Positions 54,026 through 62,166 of a DNA stretch of 64,000 bases are shown here, in pieces (the stretch's first letter is position 1; every line of letters begins with the position of its first letter). Below the pieces are notes generated by a model, which did no database searches, was not told the DNA's origin, and saw only the letters and a list, made by a program, of their open reading frames with translations. The translations under genes were made by a program, and so were the position numbers. The DNA lies in NCBI GenBank assembly GCA_900102385.1, contig FNBQ01000013.1:1-64000 (forward strand), read 5' to 3'. This DNA is from Bacteroidales bacterium KHT7 (lineage in GTDB: Bacteria > Bacteroidota > Bacteroidia > Bacteroidales > Bacteroidaceae).

Positions 54026-55990
54026 ATGTATATAATATCGGAACTTGAAAAGAAAGATCTTACAGAGTTGCAGACGATAGCAAAAGAACTCGGTCTGAAA
54101 GGGATTTCTAAAATTAAAAAAGAAGACCTCATCTACAAGATAATTGATGAGCAAGCGGTAGCAACTGCATCGCAGAAGGCTGAAAAAGCCCCTGCAAAGA
54201 AGAAGGCAGCCGCAAAGACAACTAAGAAGGCTACAACCGCAAAGGCTAAGAAAGCCGACGAAGAACCAGCACAGTCTAACGAAGAAACTTCTGATTCTGT
54301 GGAAAAACAGGAAGAAAAGCCTACAGTAAAAAAATCAGCCCCAAAGAAATCGGCAAAGCAGGTTGAGGAGGCAGTAGCAGCAATGATTGCCGCTACCGAG
54401 AGCGTTGTTTCGGCAACTCCAGAGGCTGCCGAGGCTGACATCGTTGAGCAGCCTGCCAAAGCACAGGACGAGCAGGCAGCCTTCACGGGCGTTCCTGAGG
54501 CTGAGTTCGGCACATCGGACAAGGCATCGGACAGCGAACTCGACGAGCCTATCGACGTTAATGCCCCAGAGGCGGCTAAGCCATCAGAAGAGTACGTCGT
54601 TCCGGAGTCTGAGTTCAACCCAGACCACAAGCCTAAGAAACTGCTTGGCGACGATGGCGTTACATTCAGAATCATCAGTCTTGCGCCGGTGAATCCCTAT
54701 GGTGAGCCAGAAGAAAGTTACTCGCAGTACAGCGAACCTGCAAGACCAGCCAACGAGCCGGTTGACTTCTCTCGCTTCGAGAATCTTGTTGAGAACAACG
54801 CACAGCCGGAATATCAGGCTGAGACTCCATATCAGCCGGTTGCTGCGGCTCAGGAATTTGTGCCATACGACTTTGGCGACATCATCAAGGGCACAGGCGT
54901 ACTCGAGGTTGTGCCAGACGGCTACGGATTCCTGCGCTCATCAGACTACAACTACCTGCCTTCGCCAGACGACATCTATATGAGCGTGTCGCAGATTAAG
55001 AGTCAGGGCTTGAAGACCGGCGACGTTGTTGAAGGAACAATCCGCCCACCAAAGGACGGCGAGAAGTTCTTCGCTATGGTCAAGGTTGAGTCTATCAACG
55101 GTCAGGAGCCGGAGAAGATTCGCGACCGCGTAGCATTCGAGCATCTTACACCTTTGTTCCCAGAAGAGAAGTTCCGCCTCTGCGGTGGTAGAACAGAGAA
55201 TATCTCAACACGAATTGTCGACCTCTTCGCCCCTATCGGTAAGGGACAGCGTGCGCTGCTCGTGGCTCAGCCAAAGACAGGTAAGACAATCCTTATGAAG
55301 GACATCGCCAACGCCATCGCCGAAAATCATCCTGAGGCATACCTTATGATGCTGCTCATCGACGAGCGTCCTGAGGAGGTTACCGACATGGCGCGCACAG
55401 TAAACGCCGAGGTTATCGCTTCAACCTTCGACGAGAGCGCAGAGCACCATGTTAAGATTGCCAACATCGTTCTGGAGAAGGCAAAGAGAATGGTTGAGAG
55501 CGGTCACGACGTGGTTATCTTCCTCGACTCTATCACACGATTGGCACGCGCATACAATACCGTTTCGCCTTCATCAGGAAAGGTTCTTTCTGGTGGTGTT
55601 GAGGCTAACTCGCTTCAGAAGCCAAAACGATTCTTCGGAGCGGCTCGTAATATCGAGAACGGCGGTTCGCTCACCATCATCGCAACGGCTCTTACTGATA
55701 CAGGCTCTAAGATGGACGACGTAATCTTCGAGGAGTTCAAGGGTACGGGTAACATGGAACTTCAACTAGACCGCAACCTTGCAAACAAGCGTATCTTCCC
55801 AGCCGTGAACATTATGGCATCAAGCACACGACGCGACGACCTGCTGCATGACAGGACAACGCTCGACAGAATGTGGATTCTGCGCAAGTTCATAAGCGAC
55901 CGCAACCCGGTTGAGGCTATGAGTTTCGTAAGAGACCGCCTCGACAGATCGCGAAGCATCGAGGAATTCCTTGCAAGCATGAACTCATAA
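54026..55990 (+). CDS. rho: Transcription termination factor Rho with long disordered insert
   Basis: A 654-residue hexameric RNA helicase that terminates transcription, much longer than the roughly 420-residue enterobacterial form. Residues 1-45 are the Rho_N helical domain ([20 protein letters not shown]). Residues about 45-280 are a low-complexity, Lys/Ala/Glu/Pro-rich segment ([20 protein letters not shown]). Then come the RNA-binding domain (about 290-365, [20 protein letters not shown]) and the ATPase (Walker A QPKTGKT at about 418, [14 protein letters not shown], the Q-loop region [10 protein letters not shown]). In Bacteroides thetaiotaomicron a comparable Rho insert has been shown to drive phase separation; a similar role here is inferred. 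A strong terminator follows. Confidence 0.95.
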   Translation: MYIISELEKKDLTELQTIAKELGLKGISKIKKEDLIYKIIDEQAVATASQKAEKAPAKKKAAAKTTKKATTAKAKKADEEPAQSNEETSDSVEKQEEKPTVKKSAPKKSAKQVEEAVAAMIAATESVVSATPEAAEADIVEQPAKAQDEQAAFTGVPEAEFGTSDKASDSELDEPIDVNAPEAAKPSEEYVVPESEFNPDHKPKKLLGDDGVTFRIISLAPVNPYGEPEESYSQYSEPARPANEPVDFSRFENLVENNAQPEYQAETPYQPVAAAQEFVPYDFGDIIKGTGVLEVVPDGYGFLRSSDYNYLPSPDDIYMSVSQIKSQGLKTGDVVEGTIRPPKDGEKFFAMVKVESINGQEPEKIRDRVAFEHLTPLFPEEKFRLCGGRTENISTRIVDLFAPIGKGQRALLVAQPKTGKTILMKDIANAIAENHPEAYLMMLLIDERPEEVTDMARTVNAEVIASTFDESAEHHVKIANIVLEKAKRMVESGHDVVIFLDSITRLARAYNTVSPSSGKVLSGGVEANSLQKPKRFFGAARNIENGGSLTIIATALTDTGSKMDDVIFEEFKGTGNMELQLDRNLANKRIFPAVNIMASSTRRDDLLHDRTTLDRMWILRKFISDRNPVEAMSFVRDRLDRSRSIEEFLASMNS

Positions 55991-55998
55991 AAAATATT

Positions 55999-56033
55999 AA
56001 AAAGGCTTTTTCTTTGTGAGAAAGCCTTTTTTT
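55999..56033 (+). terminator. Intrinsic terminator of rho
   Basis: AAAAAGGCTTTTTC (55999-56012) pairs with GAGAAAGCCTTTTT (56018-56031), T-run following. Confidence 0.85.
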
Positions 56034-56043
56034 ATCTTTATAT

Positions 56044-56074
56044 TTTGGCTGAAAAAATAAATTTACTACCTTTG
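56044..56074 (+). promoter_or_regulatory. Promoter of the SLC13-type transporter
   Basis: TTTG at 56044-56047, exactly 19 bases, then TACCTTTG at 56067-56074; ATG at 56125. Confidence 0.8.
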
Positions 56075-56124
56075 TGTTAACTCTCAAATCCAACGGATGA
56101 TATTATAATTAAAACTTAGATAAG

Positions 56125-57612
56125 ATGGATTTTAAATTAAATGATGTTATGATCAAGGGACTAAAAATATCCTTTGTTATCATTGTTACGTTGATTTTAT
56201 GGTTGCTACCATCTGAATCTTTCGGCATTGAAGGACTCACAATTATCCAGCAGCGCATGATCTCTATTTTCGTTTTTGCCGCCCTTATGTGGATACTCGA
56301 AGGAGTGTCGGCATGGGTTACGTCGGTGCTCATCATTGTGGTCATGCTTTTTACCGTGAGCGACAGCGCCATTGTGCAACTTATCGACCCTTCGTTTTTC
56401 CCTGCCGACCAGCTTGTAGAGAATGCGAAGACAGGTGCGATGCAGCCCGTCGGACTAATCAGTTACAAGTCTATCATCGCCTGCTTTGCCGACCCAACGG
56501 TAATGCTCTTCATGGGCGGATTCGTTCTAGCTCTCGTAGCCTCAAAGAGCGGCGTGGACGTATCGCTTGCGCGAATAATGCTGAAGCCTTTCGGTACAAA
56601 TTCCAAGACTGTGCTGCTGGGTTTCATTCTTGTTACGGCAATCTTCTCTATGTTCGTATCGAATACGGCAACGGCGGCCATGATGCTCACCTTCCTCGCC
56701 CCGGTTCTAAAGAACATGCCTGAGTCTGAACGCGGACGCATCGGTCTGGCACTTGCCATCCCTATCGGCTGCAACGTGGGCGGAATTGCCACCCCAATCG
56801 GAACGCCTCCAAACGGCATCGCCATCGGCGGACTGAAGGAGATTGGCGTGGACATAGGCTTTGCCGAGTGGATGATGGTTATGTTTCCGCTGATGCTCGT
56901 AATCCTTCTTATCTCATGGTTCATATTGCTGAACGTGTACAAATTCAGCTCAGACAAGATTGAGTTCAAGATTGAAGGCGGCGCAAAGAAGGGCTGGGAA
57001 ACAACAGCCATCTACATCATTATGGCAATGACCATCGCCTTGTGGATGCTCGAAAAGATTGTGTGCATTAACTCATACGTTGTTGCCCTCTTCCCTGTCG
57101 GCGCGTTCTGCGCCCTCGGCATCGTCACTTCGCAGGATTTGAAGCAGATTGACTGGGCTGTTCTGTGGATGGTTGCCGGCGGTTTCGCCCTCGGCGTTGG
57201 AATGAAGGACTCAGGCTTGGCAAAGGCTCTGGTTGAGTCTATTCCGTTCAACACATGGAACGTGATGCTCGTCCTTGTGGGCAGCGGTATCATCTGTTGG
57301 TTCCTCTCAACATTTATCAGCAACTCAGCTTCGGCAGCTCTCATGGTTCCAATCCTGTCGGCTGTTGCCAAGGGCATGACCGAACAACTTGCGCCTTACG
57401 GCGGCGTTACTACGCTTATCATCGGACTGGCTCTGTCGGCATCTTTCGCTATGGCTCTGCCAATTTCAACGCCTCCGAATGCCATCGCATACTCAACAGG
57501 ACTTGTCAAGACTTCGCAGATGGCAAAGATTGGCGTCCTTATCGGCGTAATCTCGCTGGTTCTTGGATATACGATGCTGATTTTCATCGGAAAGACAGGA
57601 GTACTCGGATAG
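56125..57612 (+). CDS. DASS/SLC13-family anion:sodium symporter
   Basis: A 495-residue membrane protein with 11 or more hydrophobic helices. Both SNT-type substrate and sodium motifs of the DASS family are present: FVSNTATAAMMLTF with IATPIGTPPNGIAIGG in the first half, and FISNSASAALMVP with ALPISTPPNAIAYSTG in the second. These transporters import dicarboxylates, citrate or sulfate with sodium. The TPPN motifs favour di- or tricarboxylates. It is monocistronic with a perfect promoter and a strong terminator. Confidence 0.9.
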   Translation: MDFKLNDVMIKGLKISFVIIVTLILWLLPSESFGIEGLTIIQQRMISIFVFAALMWILEGVSAWVTSVLIIVVMLFTVSDSAIVQLIDPSFFPADQLVENAKTGAMQPVGLISYKSIIACFADPTVMLFMGGFVLALVASKSGVDVSLARIMLKPFGTNSKTVLLGFILVTAIFSMFVSNTATAAMMLTFLAPVLKNMPESERGRIGLALAIPIGCNVGGIATPIGTPPNGIAIGGLKEIGVDIGFAEWMMVMFPLMLVILLISWFILLNVYKFSSDKIEFKIEGGAKKGWETTAIYIIMAMTIALWMLEKIVCINSYVVALFPVGAFCALGIVTSQDLKQIDWAVLWMVAGGFALGVGMKDSGLAKALVESIPFNTWNVMLVLVGSGIICWFLSTFISNSASAALMVPILSAVAKGMTEQLAPYGGVTTLIIGLALSASFAMALPISTPPNAIAYSTGLVKTSQMAKIGVLIGVISLVLGYTMLIFIGKTGVLG

Positions 57613-57644
57613 ACAAGGATCTCTCACGGATACGAAATATCAAG

Positions 57645-57681
57645 GGAGAAGAAGCCACGGCGGCTTCTTCTCCTTTTTTTT
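57645..57681 (+). terminator. Intrinsic terminator of the SLC13-type gene
   Basis: GGAGAAGAAGCC (57645-57656) pairs perfectly with GGCTTCTTCTCC (57662-57673), followed by eight T. Confidence 0.9.
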
Positions 57682-57839
57682 ATGAAGAAGAATGACGCTT
57701 TTGTTACGCTAAAATATTATCTTCGCAAACGGAAATACAGCTCGGGTGGTGTTTTTTTGCTCTTTATTTGTTGAAATCTCCTTTCTTTTGTGAATAATGA
57801 GTCATTTTTATTGAATAACTCAAAATTTTCTGTTAATAA

Positions 57840-57871
57840 TTTGACTTTTGGGTGTTTTGTGGCTATATTTG
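57840..57871 (+). promoter_or_regulatory. Promoter of the candidate small RNA
   Basis: TTTG at 57840-57843, 20 bases, then TATATTTG at 57864-57871. Confidence 0.65.
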
Positions 57872-57877
57872 CCAAAA

Positions 57878-57954
57878 AGATGGATTGTTGGTCTTTACCG
57901 CTTTCTGTCTGCGCCACCACCTATTACCTTCGGTTTGAGGTGGCGCTTTTTTTT
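57878..57954 (+). ncRNA. Candidate small RNA (about 75 nt) with intrinsic terminator
   Basis: A good promoter is followed after about 40 bases by GCGCCACC (57911-57918), pairing with GGTGGCGC (57939-57946), and then eight T. The interval between the SLC13 gene and the ClbS-like gene holds no other gene, and the next gene has its own promoter at 58004, so this looks like a self-contained short transcript. A frame of 35 codons (MDCWSLPLSVCATTYYLRF...) starts near 57881 and crosses the hairpin. It could instead be a leader peptide, but no codon bias pointing to an amino acid is evident. Confidence 0.5.
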
Positions 57955-57980
57955 ATTCCTCAATCGCTATATAAGGTTGT

Positions 57981-58011
57981 GTTGTGATTTGCTTTCAAAT
58001 TAGTATCTTTG
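57981..58011 (+). promoter_or_regulatory. Promoter of the ClbS/DfsB-like gene
   Basis: GTTG at 57981-57984, 19 bases, then TATCTTTG at 58004-58011; ATG at 58039. Confidence 0.65.
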
Positions 58012-58038
58012 CAAACGAAAACTAATAAACCAAAACAC

Positions 58039-58584
58039 ATGCCAAGAGCACGAAACAAAGAAGACTTGCTGAAATTTGCAAGCGAGAACTATTCAAATCT
58101 GATGAATTTGATTAACAAGATGTCTGACAGCCAGATGAAGACTCCGTTCGATTTTTCTGACGACGAGAAGAAGAAAGAGGCTCATTGGAGCCGCGACAAG
58201 AACGTGCGCGACGTACTCGTTCATCTTTACGAGTGGCACGTGCTGCTGCTTAGTTTCGTAAAGAAGAACACGGATAGCAAAAGCGCAATCACGTTCCCTT
58301 TTCTGCCAGCCCAATATTCGTGGAAGACGTACGGCGAAATGAATGTTGAAATATGGAAACGACACCAGAATACCAGTCTCGACAATGCCATGAGTCTGCT
58401 TGCCGACACGCATCAGAAAGTAATCGCATTGGCTGAGACATTCTCTAACGAAGAACTCTTCACGAAGAAATATTTTCCGTGGACAGGAACAACCGATTTA
58501 GGCTCGTACTTCGTAAGCTCAACATCGAGCCACTACGACTGGGCAATAAAAAAGATTAAGCAGCATTGCAAAAAAGTATCGTAA
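58039..58584 (+). CDS. ClbS/DfsB-family four-helix bundle protein
   Basis: A 181-residue DUF1706-type protein. The start at 58039 gives the family N-terminus MPRARNKEDLLKFASENYSN. The core includes WSRDKNVRDVLVHLYEWHVLLL with its conserved His, the FPFLPAQYSWKTYGEMN segment and the late SSTSSHYDWAIKKIKQH with another His. Family members include ClbS, which protects against colibactin, and DfsB. Most are of unknown role and resemble DinB-type metal-binding bundles. It heads a four-gene cluster with its own promoter. Confidence 0.85.
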   Translation: MPRARNKEDLLKFASENYSNLMNLINKMSDSQMKTPFDFSDDEKKKEAHWSRDKNVRDVLVHLYEWHVLLLSFVKKNTDSKSAITFPFLPAQYSWKTYGEMNVEIWKRHQNTSLDNAMSLLADTHQKVIALAETFSNEELFTKKYFPWTGTTDLGSYFVSSTSSHYDWAIKKIKQHCKKVS

Positions 58585-58585
58585 G

Positions 58586-58717
58586 ATGGCAGAACAGACA
58601 GGTAAAGAGCATTACAAGGACTTTATGTGTATTGCCGTCATAGCCGAGAACGATGAAGAAACTGCGGATTCGTCAAGGGCAACGATGCCATCTTTCATTA
58701 CATCATTATTGACTTAA
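58586..58717 (+). CDS. Short frame, probably a frameshifted 50-residue gene
   Basis: The ATG at 58586 starts two bases after the ClbS-like stop and reads 43 codons (MAEQTGKEHYKDFMCIAVIA...). In another frame, the bases from about 58667 read CGFVKGNDAIFHYIIIDLTT and end with a TGA overlapping the next ATG (ATGA at 58731-58734), the usual sign of translational coupling. One more A in GAAGAAAC (about 58658-58665) would join both parts into one small gene filling the gap exactly. No family recognised. Confidence 0.4.
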   Translation: MAEQTGKEHYKDFMCIAVIAENDEETADSSRATMPSFITSLLT

Positions 58718-58730
58718 CAACAGACAGAAT

Positions 58731-59270
58731 ATGAGTACAATATCATGCAGCAGCCTCGATGAGGTTCGCTCAAACATCGACCGCATAGACGACGGCATAA
58801 TCAGACTGATTGCCGAGCGAGGCACGTTCGTGTCGCAGGCTTCGAGGTTCAAGAAGAACGAGGAGGGCGTGAGGGACAACTCGCGCGTAGAGAAGGTTAT
58901 TCATAAGGTTCGCGCCAAGGCAGAAGCATACGGCGCAAATCCCGATATGGTGGAAAAAATCTATCGCGAGATGATTGCAGGGTTCATCAAGATGGAGATG
59001 AAAGAGTTCCTGACAACCAACGACTTATCTAATCCCGAAATTCTGCTGAAGAACCTCGGAAAAGTCCACACCACTCCGCTTGGAGCCGACCGCATCTGCC
59101 GTAATCTGAAACTCGCCGGCATCGACGCCGTTGATTTCTGCAAACAGAAAATCGCATCAGGAGAATGTAAGATTTCACGAGACGGCAAAAACTGGTATTG
59201 CGAAACCGATAGCATCGTAATAACCGTAAATGCAAACAGTTACACAATTATAACGGCTCACAGAAAATGA
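58731..59270 (+). CDS. Chorismate mutase-like domain fused to DUF3781
   Basis: A 179-residue two-domain protein. Residues about 8-95 match the AroQ-type chorismate mutase helical fold (LDEVRSNIDRIDDGIIRLIAERG, FKKNEEGVRDNSRVEKVI), with the Arg and Lys positions expected near the active site. Residues about 100-179 are DUF3781 (ILLKNLGKVHTTPLGADRICRNLKL, KNWYCETDSIVITVNANSYTIITAHR). It starts by overlapping the TGA of the small upstream frame, and its own stop overlaps the next gene by four bases. Since no aromatic-amino-acid genes are near, the mutase-like part may act on another substrate or serve as a scaffold. Confidence 0.8.
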   Translation: MSTISCSSLDEVRSNIDRIDDGIIRLIAERGTFVSQASRFKKNEEGVRDNSRVEKVIHKVRAKAEAYGANPDMVEKIYREMIAGFIKMEMKEFLTTNDLSNPEILLKNLGKVHTTPLGADRICRNLKLAGIDAVDFCKQKIASGECKISRDGKNWYCETDSIVITVNANSYTIITAHRK

Positions 59271-59887
59271 CAATCCGCCCACACTTCAACGAAATAAAAT
59301 CGTTCGAGGATTTTTCAAAATTCTACTGGTACAGAGAGGAGTTGCAGCAGATTTGCAAGCAACTCGGCATATCGTCATCCGGAACGAAAGCCGAACTCAA
59401 CCGAAATATAGAAGAGTATTTCAAGGGCAATATCGTTCGTCGCAGAAAGATTAAGAAAAGTCCAAAAGCAACTGCTACGGTTCTTACTTTAGATACAAAA
59501 CTGCTTGAATGTGACTTCCGTTTCAGTCAGAAATTCAGGGACTTCTTTGCACAGCAGACTGGCACGAAGAACTTTAAGTTCAACGCCGACATGGTGGCGA
59601 CCGCCAAAAAGGTGAAGGAGGACAACGATGCGGAGTTCACTCTCCGCGATATGCTCGGTATCTACCACGGCACAAAAACGTACGCTAAATACGACAACTC
59701 GTCGTGCCAATGGAACAAGTTCCTGAAGGATTTCTGCGCCGACGAGAAGAGCGCGCAGTTCGCCAACAAACTGAAGGCAGCCTCCGTTCTGTGGAAAGAG
59801 GTTCGCACCTCGACACGAGAGAAGATTTATTGCAGCAGTCTGCTGGACGAATTTGCCGACTTGATTGATGAATTTCGGGCAAGGTGA
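59267..59887 (+). CDS. SAP-domain / DUF6434 protein
   Basis: A 206-residue protein. Residues about 25-50 form a SAP-like helix-loop-helix motif (ELQQICKQLGISSSGTKAEL), usually nucleic-acid binding. Basic residues follow (RRRKIKKSPKA). Residues about 70-130 resemble DUF6434 (LTLDTKLLECDFRFSQKFRDFF, FKFNADMVATAKK), and the tail is helical. It overlaps the chorismate mutase-DUF3781 gene by four bases and ends the cluster. Function unknown; proteins of this type are small, accessory and often found near DUF3781 or DinB-like genes. Confidence 0.7.
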   Translation: MTIRPHFNEIKSFEDFSKFYWYREELQQICKQLGISSSGTKAELNRNIEEYFKGNIVRRRKIKKSPKATATVLTLDTKLLECDFRFSQKFRDFFAQQTGTKNFKFNADMVATAKKVKEDNDAEFTLRDMLGIYHGTKTYAKYDNSSCQWNKFLKDFCADEKSAQFANKLKAASVLWKEVRTSTREKIYCSSLLDEFADLIDEFRAR

Positions 59888-59908
59888 TAAAAGATGAGGA
59901 TTAACAAA

Positions 59909-59953
59909 AAGCAAACACGAATCTGACAGTTGCCGACTCGTGCTTGCTTTTTT
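59909..59953. terminator. Intrinsic terminator between SAP gene and hipA
   Basis: AAGCAAACACGAATC (59909-59923) pairs, with two mismatches, with GACTCGTGCTTGCTT (59935-59949); T-run to 59953. Its right arm belongs to the 73-bp direct repeat. Confidence 0.75.
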
Positions 59954-60002
59954 ATACCATCAAAGTTCTTTCAGAATCTCCAAGAAGTTTTCTTTGGTGT
60001 AT
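59930..60002. repeat. 73-bp direct repeat, copy 1 (next to hipA stop)
   Basis: Identical over 73 bases to 62094-62166. It contains half a terminator and 14 codons (with stop) that are the end of the restriction-like gene, here without the rest of that gene. The hipA stop codon begins at the very next base (60003-60005). Confidence 0.95.
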
Positions 60003-61493
60003 CTATATCTTAAAATATTTTATAACTATTGCTTTGAGCTGGTCATTAGTTAGATTTGCCAAACCAGTCTCTTTTATTAAAGAAAATTCATCCTTGTTCT
60101 TACTAACGACAAACTTACGTTCTTTTCCGTCAATATTTGCGTACAGATGATAATTGCCCTTATATGTTTCCTCAATACGCATATTCTCTACTACATGACC
60201 GTTTATTTCGGCTGTTGAAAACTGAGATTTATCATCCCATTCGCCCCACGATTTCAGATTATCGAAAAGAGTTTTCTCAACCCTACCTATCCACTCATCA
60301 GCCACACCATGCTTTACGGCAACAGGTCGAAACCGCTTCAAAGAATTTACAACACAACGAATTGTTTCGTCTGGTCTGCGTATACCATTGTCACGAGCAA
60401 ATTCTACCACATCACTACGGCTGATATCACTAAGTTTTGCACGGACAAACATACAATGCTCTTCGTTTGGCAGGAAACCTCCCCTATCGAAAATATATGT
60501 AACATCATAGGCTGGAGACAACCTCCACGAGCCATTCTCGTCCATGATGAAAGAAAAATTCTTGTTATGGTCATCTGTATTGTTCGACAGAATATTAAAC
60601 ACCATTCTGCGGAATACCTCCTGACAGTCGGAGTCAGGCAAATGCAATTTACGACATACAGCAACAAGTTGTTCGTAGCTGTCGGCATCAGGACAGATTG
60701 CAGCAAGAGTCTGTGTGTGAACCTTTCTCTCCCCATCGCGATCAAATCTTTTGGTAATGAAATGCTTGCTATCTCCTACCGAAAACAATTCGGACGGCAT
60801 CATAGTGATGCCAGCAAGCGTAGCCAGTTCATAATATGCCATCTCAAGTTCGGCGGAACTGTAATCAGAATTACCAAACTTTAAGATATAGTAGTCGAAC
60901 CCTCCCAATCCCGGAATCTGACCGCTACGAATCTCGCCAGTATTTTTGTTTATGGCAAGAATTGCCTTTGGCTGACGACCACCAGCTGAAGTTCCAACAG
61001 TTAGCAACGATTGCATGGTGATAGATTCTTCAGGCAAAATACGTGCATTCTCTCGTTCTGCAAAGATACGTTCTGCCAAATCTGCCAGCGATTTCATATT
61101 TATCTTCTCAGCCCTACGCTCATGGCTGGTCTCGGGCATAAACTCTAAAGCTCCCATTCCTCGTTTACCGATAAATGACAGTTTATCAAGTGGAGTGATT
61201 TCGGAACCTGCAAGGTGATTTTGCTGACGCCAAAGTTCGAAGAGTTGATTTCCCCATGCATCAGGCAGAGAATCAGCAAGAAAGGAAGGAAGTCTCTGAT
61301 AAATCTTAGCATCCTCACCCCAAACTGGAGCAAGTGCCCTTACTCCACTTACAGGCGCAACAAGAGGAGACACGTTCAGTCCCTTCTTGACAAACTCTGG
61401 ATTGTAGGTGAAGTACGATAGTCTGCGACGTTCGTCCCAAGCCAACCTCCCGATTTCTTCACCCCATAGAATTACTTTTAATGACTTTATCAT
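60003..61493 (-). CDS. hipA: HipA-like serine/threonine kinase toxin
   Basis: A full-length HipA of 496 residues; HipA toxins phosphorylate targets such as glutamyl-tRNA synthetase and induce dormancy. The N-terminal subdomain 1 (VILWGEEIGRLAWDERRRLSY, LPSFLADSLPDAWG) is followed by the ATP loop SLLTVGTSAGGRQPKAILAI. The catalytic Asp-Asn motif is in NTDDHNKNFSFI and the metal Asp in LSPAYDVTY. All key residues appear present, so the toxin is likely active. It is ten bases after hipB, in the usual order. Its stop codon abuts a 73-bp direct repeat. Confidence 0.92.
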   Translation of the reverse strand: MIKSLKVILWGEEIGRLAWDERRRLSYFTYNPEFVKKGLNVSPLVAPVSGVRALAPVWGEDAKIYQRLPSFLADSLPDAWGNQLFELWRQQNHLAGSEITPLDKLSFIGKRGMGALEFMPETSHERRAEKINMKSLADLAERIFAERENARILPEESITMQSLLTVGTSAGGRQPKAILAINKNTGEIRSGQIPGLGGFDYYILKFGNSDYSSAELEMAYYELATLAGITMMPSELFSVGDSKHFITKRFDRDGERKVHTQTLAAICPDADSYEQLVAVCRKLHLPDSDCQEVFRRMVFNILSNNTDDHNKNFSFIMDENGSWRLSPAYDVTYIFDRGGFLPNEEHCMFVRAKLSDISRSDVVEFARDNGIRRPDETIRCVVNSLKRFRPVAVKHGVADEWIGRVEKTLFDNLKSWGEWDDKSQFSTAEINGHVVENMRIEETYKGNYHLYANIDGKERKFVVSKNKDEFSLIKETGLANLTNDQLKAIVIKYFKI

Positions 61494-61502
61494 TCTTGTT
61501 GG

Positions 61503-61811
61503 TTATTTCGAGTGACGAATACGTTGCGCCTTCTTCTCATCCTTACGCATGAGGTAAGGCGACTCTGGCAGCTCTGGCAGCAGCTCGTCCAAGGCATTTA
61601 TCTGACCGACAACTTTCAGCAAAAGAATAAACGTTGACAAAGACACATTGCCAGCAGAGCCGTTTTCAAACTTATGAATTGTTGTCAAACCAATGCCCGA
61701 CAAATCAGCAACCTCCTTCTGTGTGAGGTTACAACGCATACGGTACTCTTTGAAACGAGAGCCAAGCAAACGAACAAGTTCGGGCGTAGAATACTCATAC
61801 AGATCTTCCAT
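61503..61811 (-). CDS. hipB: HipB-like antitoxin and repressor (XRE family)
   Basis: A 102-residue HTH protein. The DNA-binding motif is at about 22-75 (FKEYRMRCNLTQKEVADLSGIGLTTIHKFENG), followed by LSTFILLLKVVGQINALDELL and a basic tail KKAQRIRHSK. HipB neutralises HipA and represses the operon by binding palindromes before it; two matching palindromes are seen upstream. It is the first gene of the hipBA operon. Confidence 0.9.
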   Translation of the reverse strand: MEDLYEYSTPELVRLLGSRFKEYRMRCNLTQKEVADLSGIGLTTIHKFENGSAGNVSLSTFILLLKVVGQINALDELLPELPESPYLMRKDEKKAQRIRHSK

Positions 61812-61822
61812 ATATCTTTAAC

Positions 61823-61838
61823 TATCATTAAAGTGATA
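61823..61838. promoter_or_regulatory. Putative HipB operator 1
   Basis: TATCA-N6-TGATA, 12 bases before the hipB ATG, similar in form to the TATCC-N8-GGATA sites of Escherichia coli HipB. Confidence 0.6.
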
Positions 61839-61863
61839 TTTATATACTAATATCCACACTTAC

Positions 61864-61879
61864 TATCAACATACTGATA
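61864..61879. promoter_or_regulatory. Putative HipB operator 2
   Basis: A second TATCA-N6-TGATA, 41 bases from the first (about four helical turns), between the -7 box and hipB. A looser palindrome GATATT-N8-AATATC lies between them at 61835-61854. Confidence 0.6.
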
Positions 61880-61889
61880 TTTATGATGG

Positions 61890-61920
61890 CAAAAATAAGA
61901 CATTTACTTGAACTAACAAA
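61890..61920 (-). promoter_or_regulatory. Promoter of hipBA
   Basis: On the minus strand: TTTG at 61920-61917, exactly 19 bases, TATTTTTG at 61897-61890. Both operators lie downstream of it, within the early transcribed region. Confidence 0.8.
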
Positions 61921-62074
61921 GATTTTTACGAAGTAAATACAATGTCGCAGCAAATATTCTGATATTCAACCATTTCAAATCAACAAGCATACGCAAGTTC
62001 ATAGCAGCCTTTTAGACGAGTTTGCTCTGAAGTTGAGGCTTTCAGAATAATGCGATAATAAATTTAGAAAAAAG

Positions 62075-62117
62075 AGCACGAGTCCGACAGTTTTTGCCGA
62101 CTCGTGCTTGCTTTTTT
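62075..62117. terminator. Bidirectional terminator after the restriction-like gene
   Basis: AGCACGAGTC (62075-62084) pairs with GACTCGTGCT (62099-62108), with A-run on one side and T-run on the other. It ends seven bases before the stop of the restriction-like gene. Confidence 0.85.
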
Positions 62118-62166
62118 ATACCATCAAAGTTCTTTCAGAATCTCCAAGAAGTTTTCTTTGGTGTAT
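62094..62166. repeat. 73-bp direct repeat, copy 2 (3' end of restriction-like gene)
   Basis: Identical to 59930-60002. Here the repeat is the natural end of the restriction-like gene, covering its last 14 codons (with stop) and part of its terminator. Confidence 0.95.
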
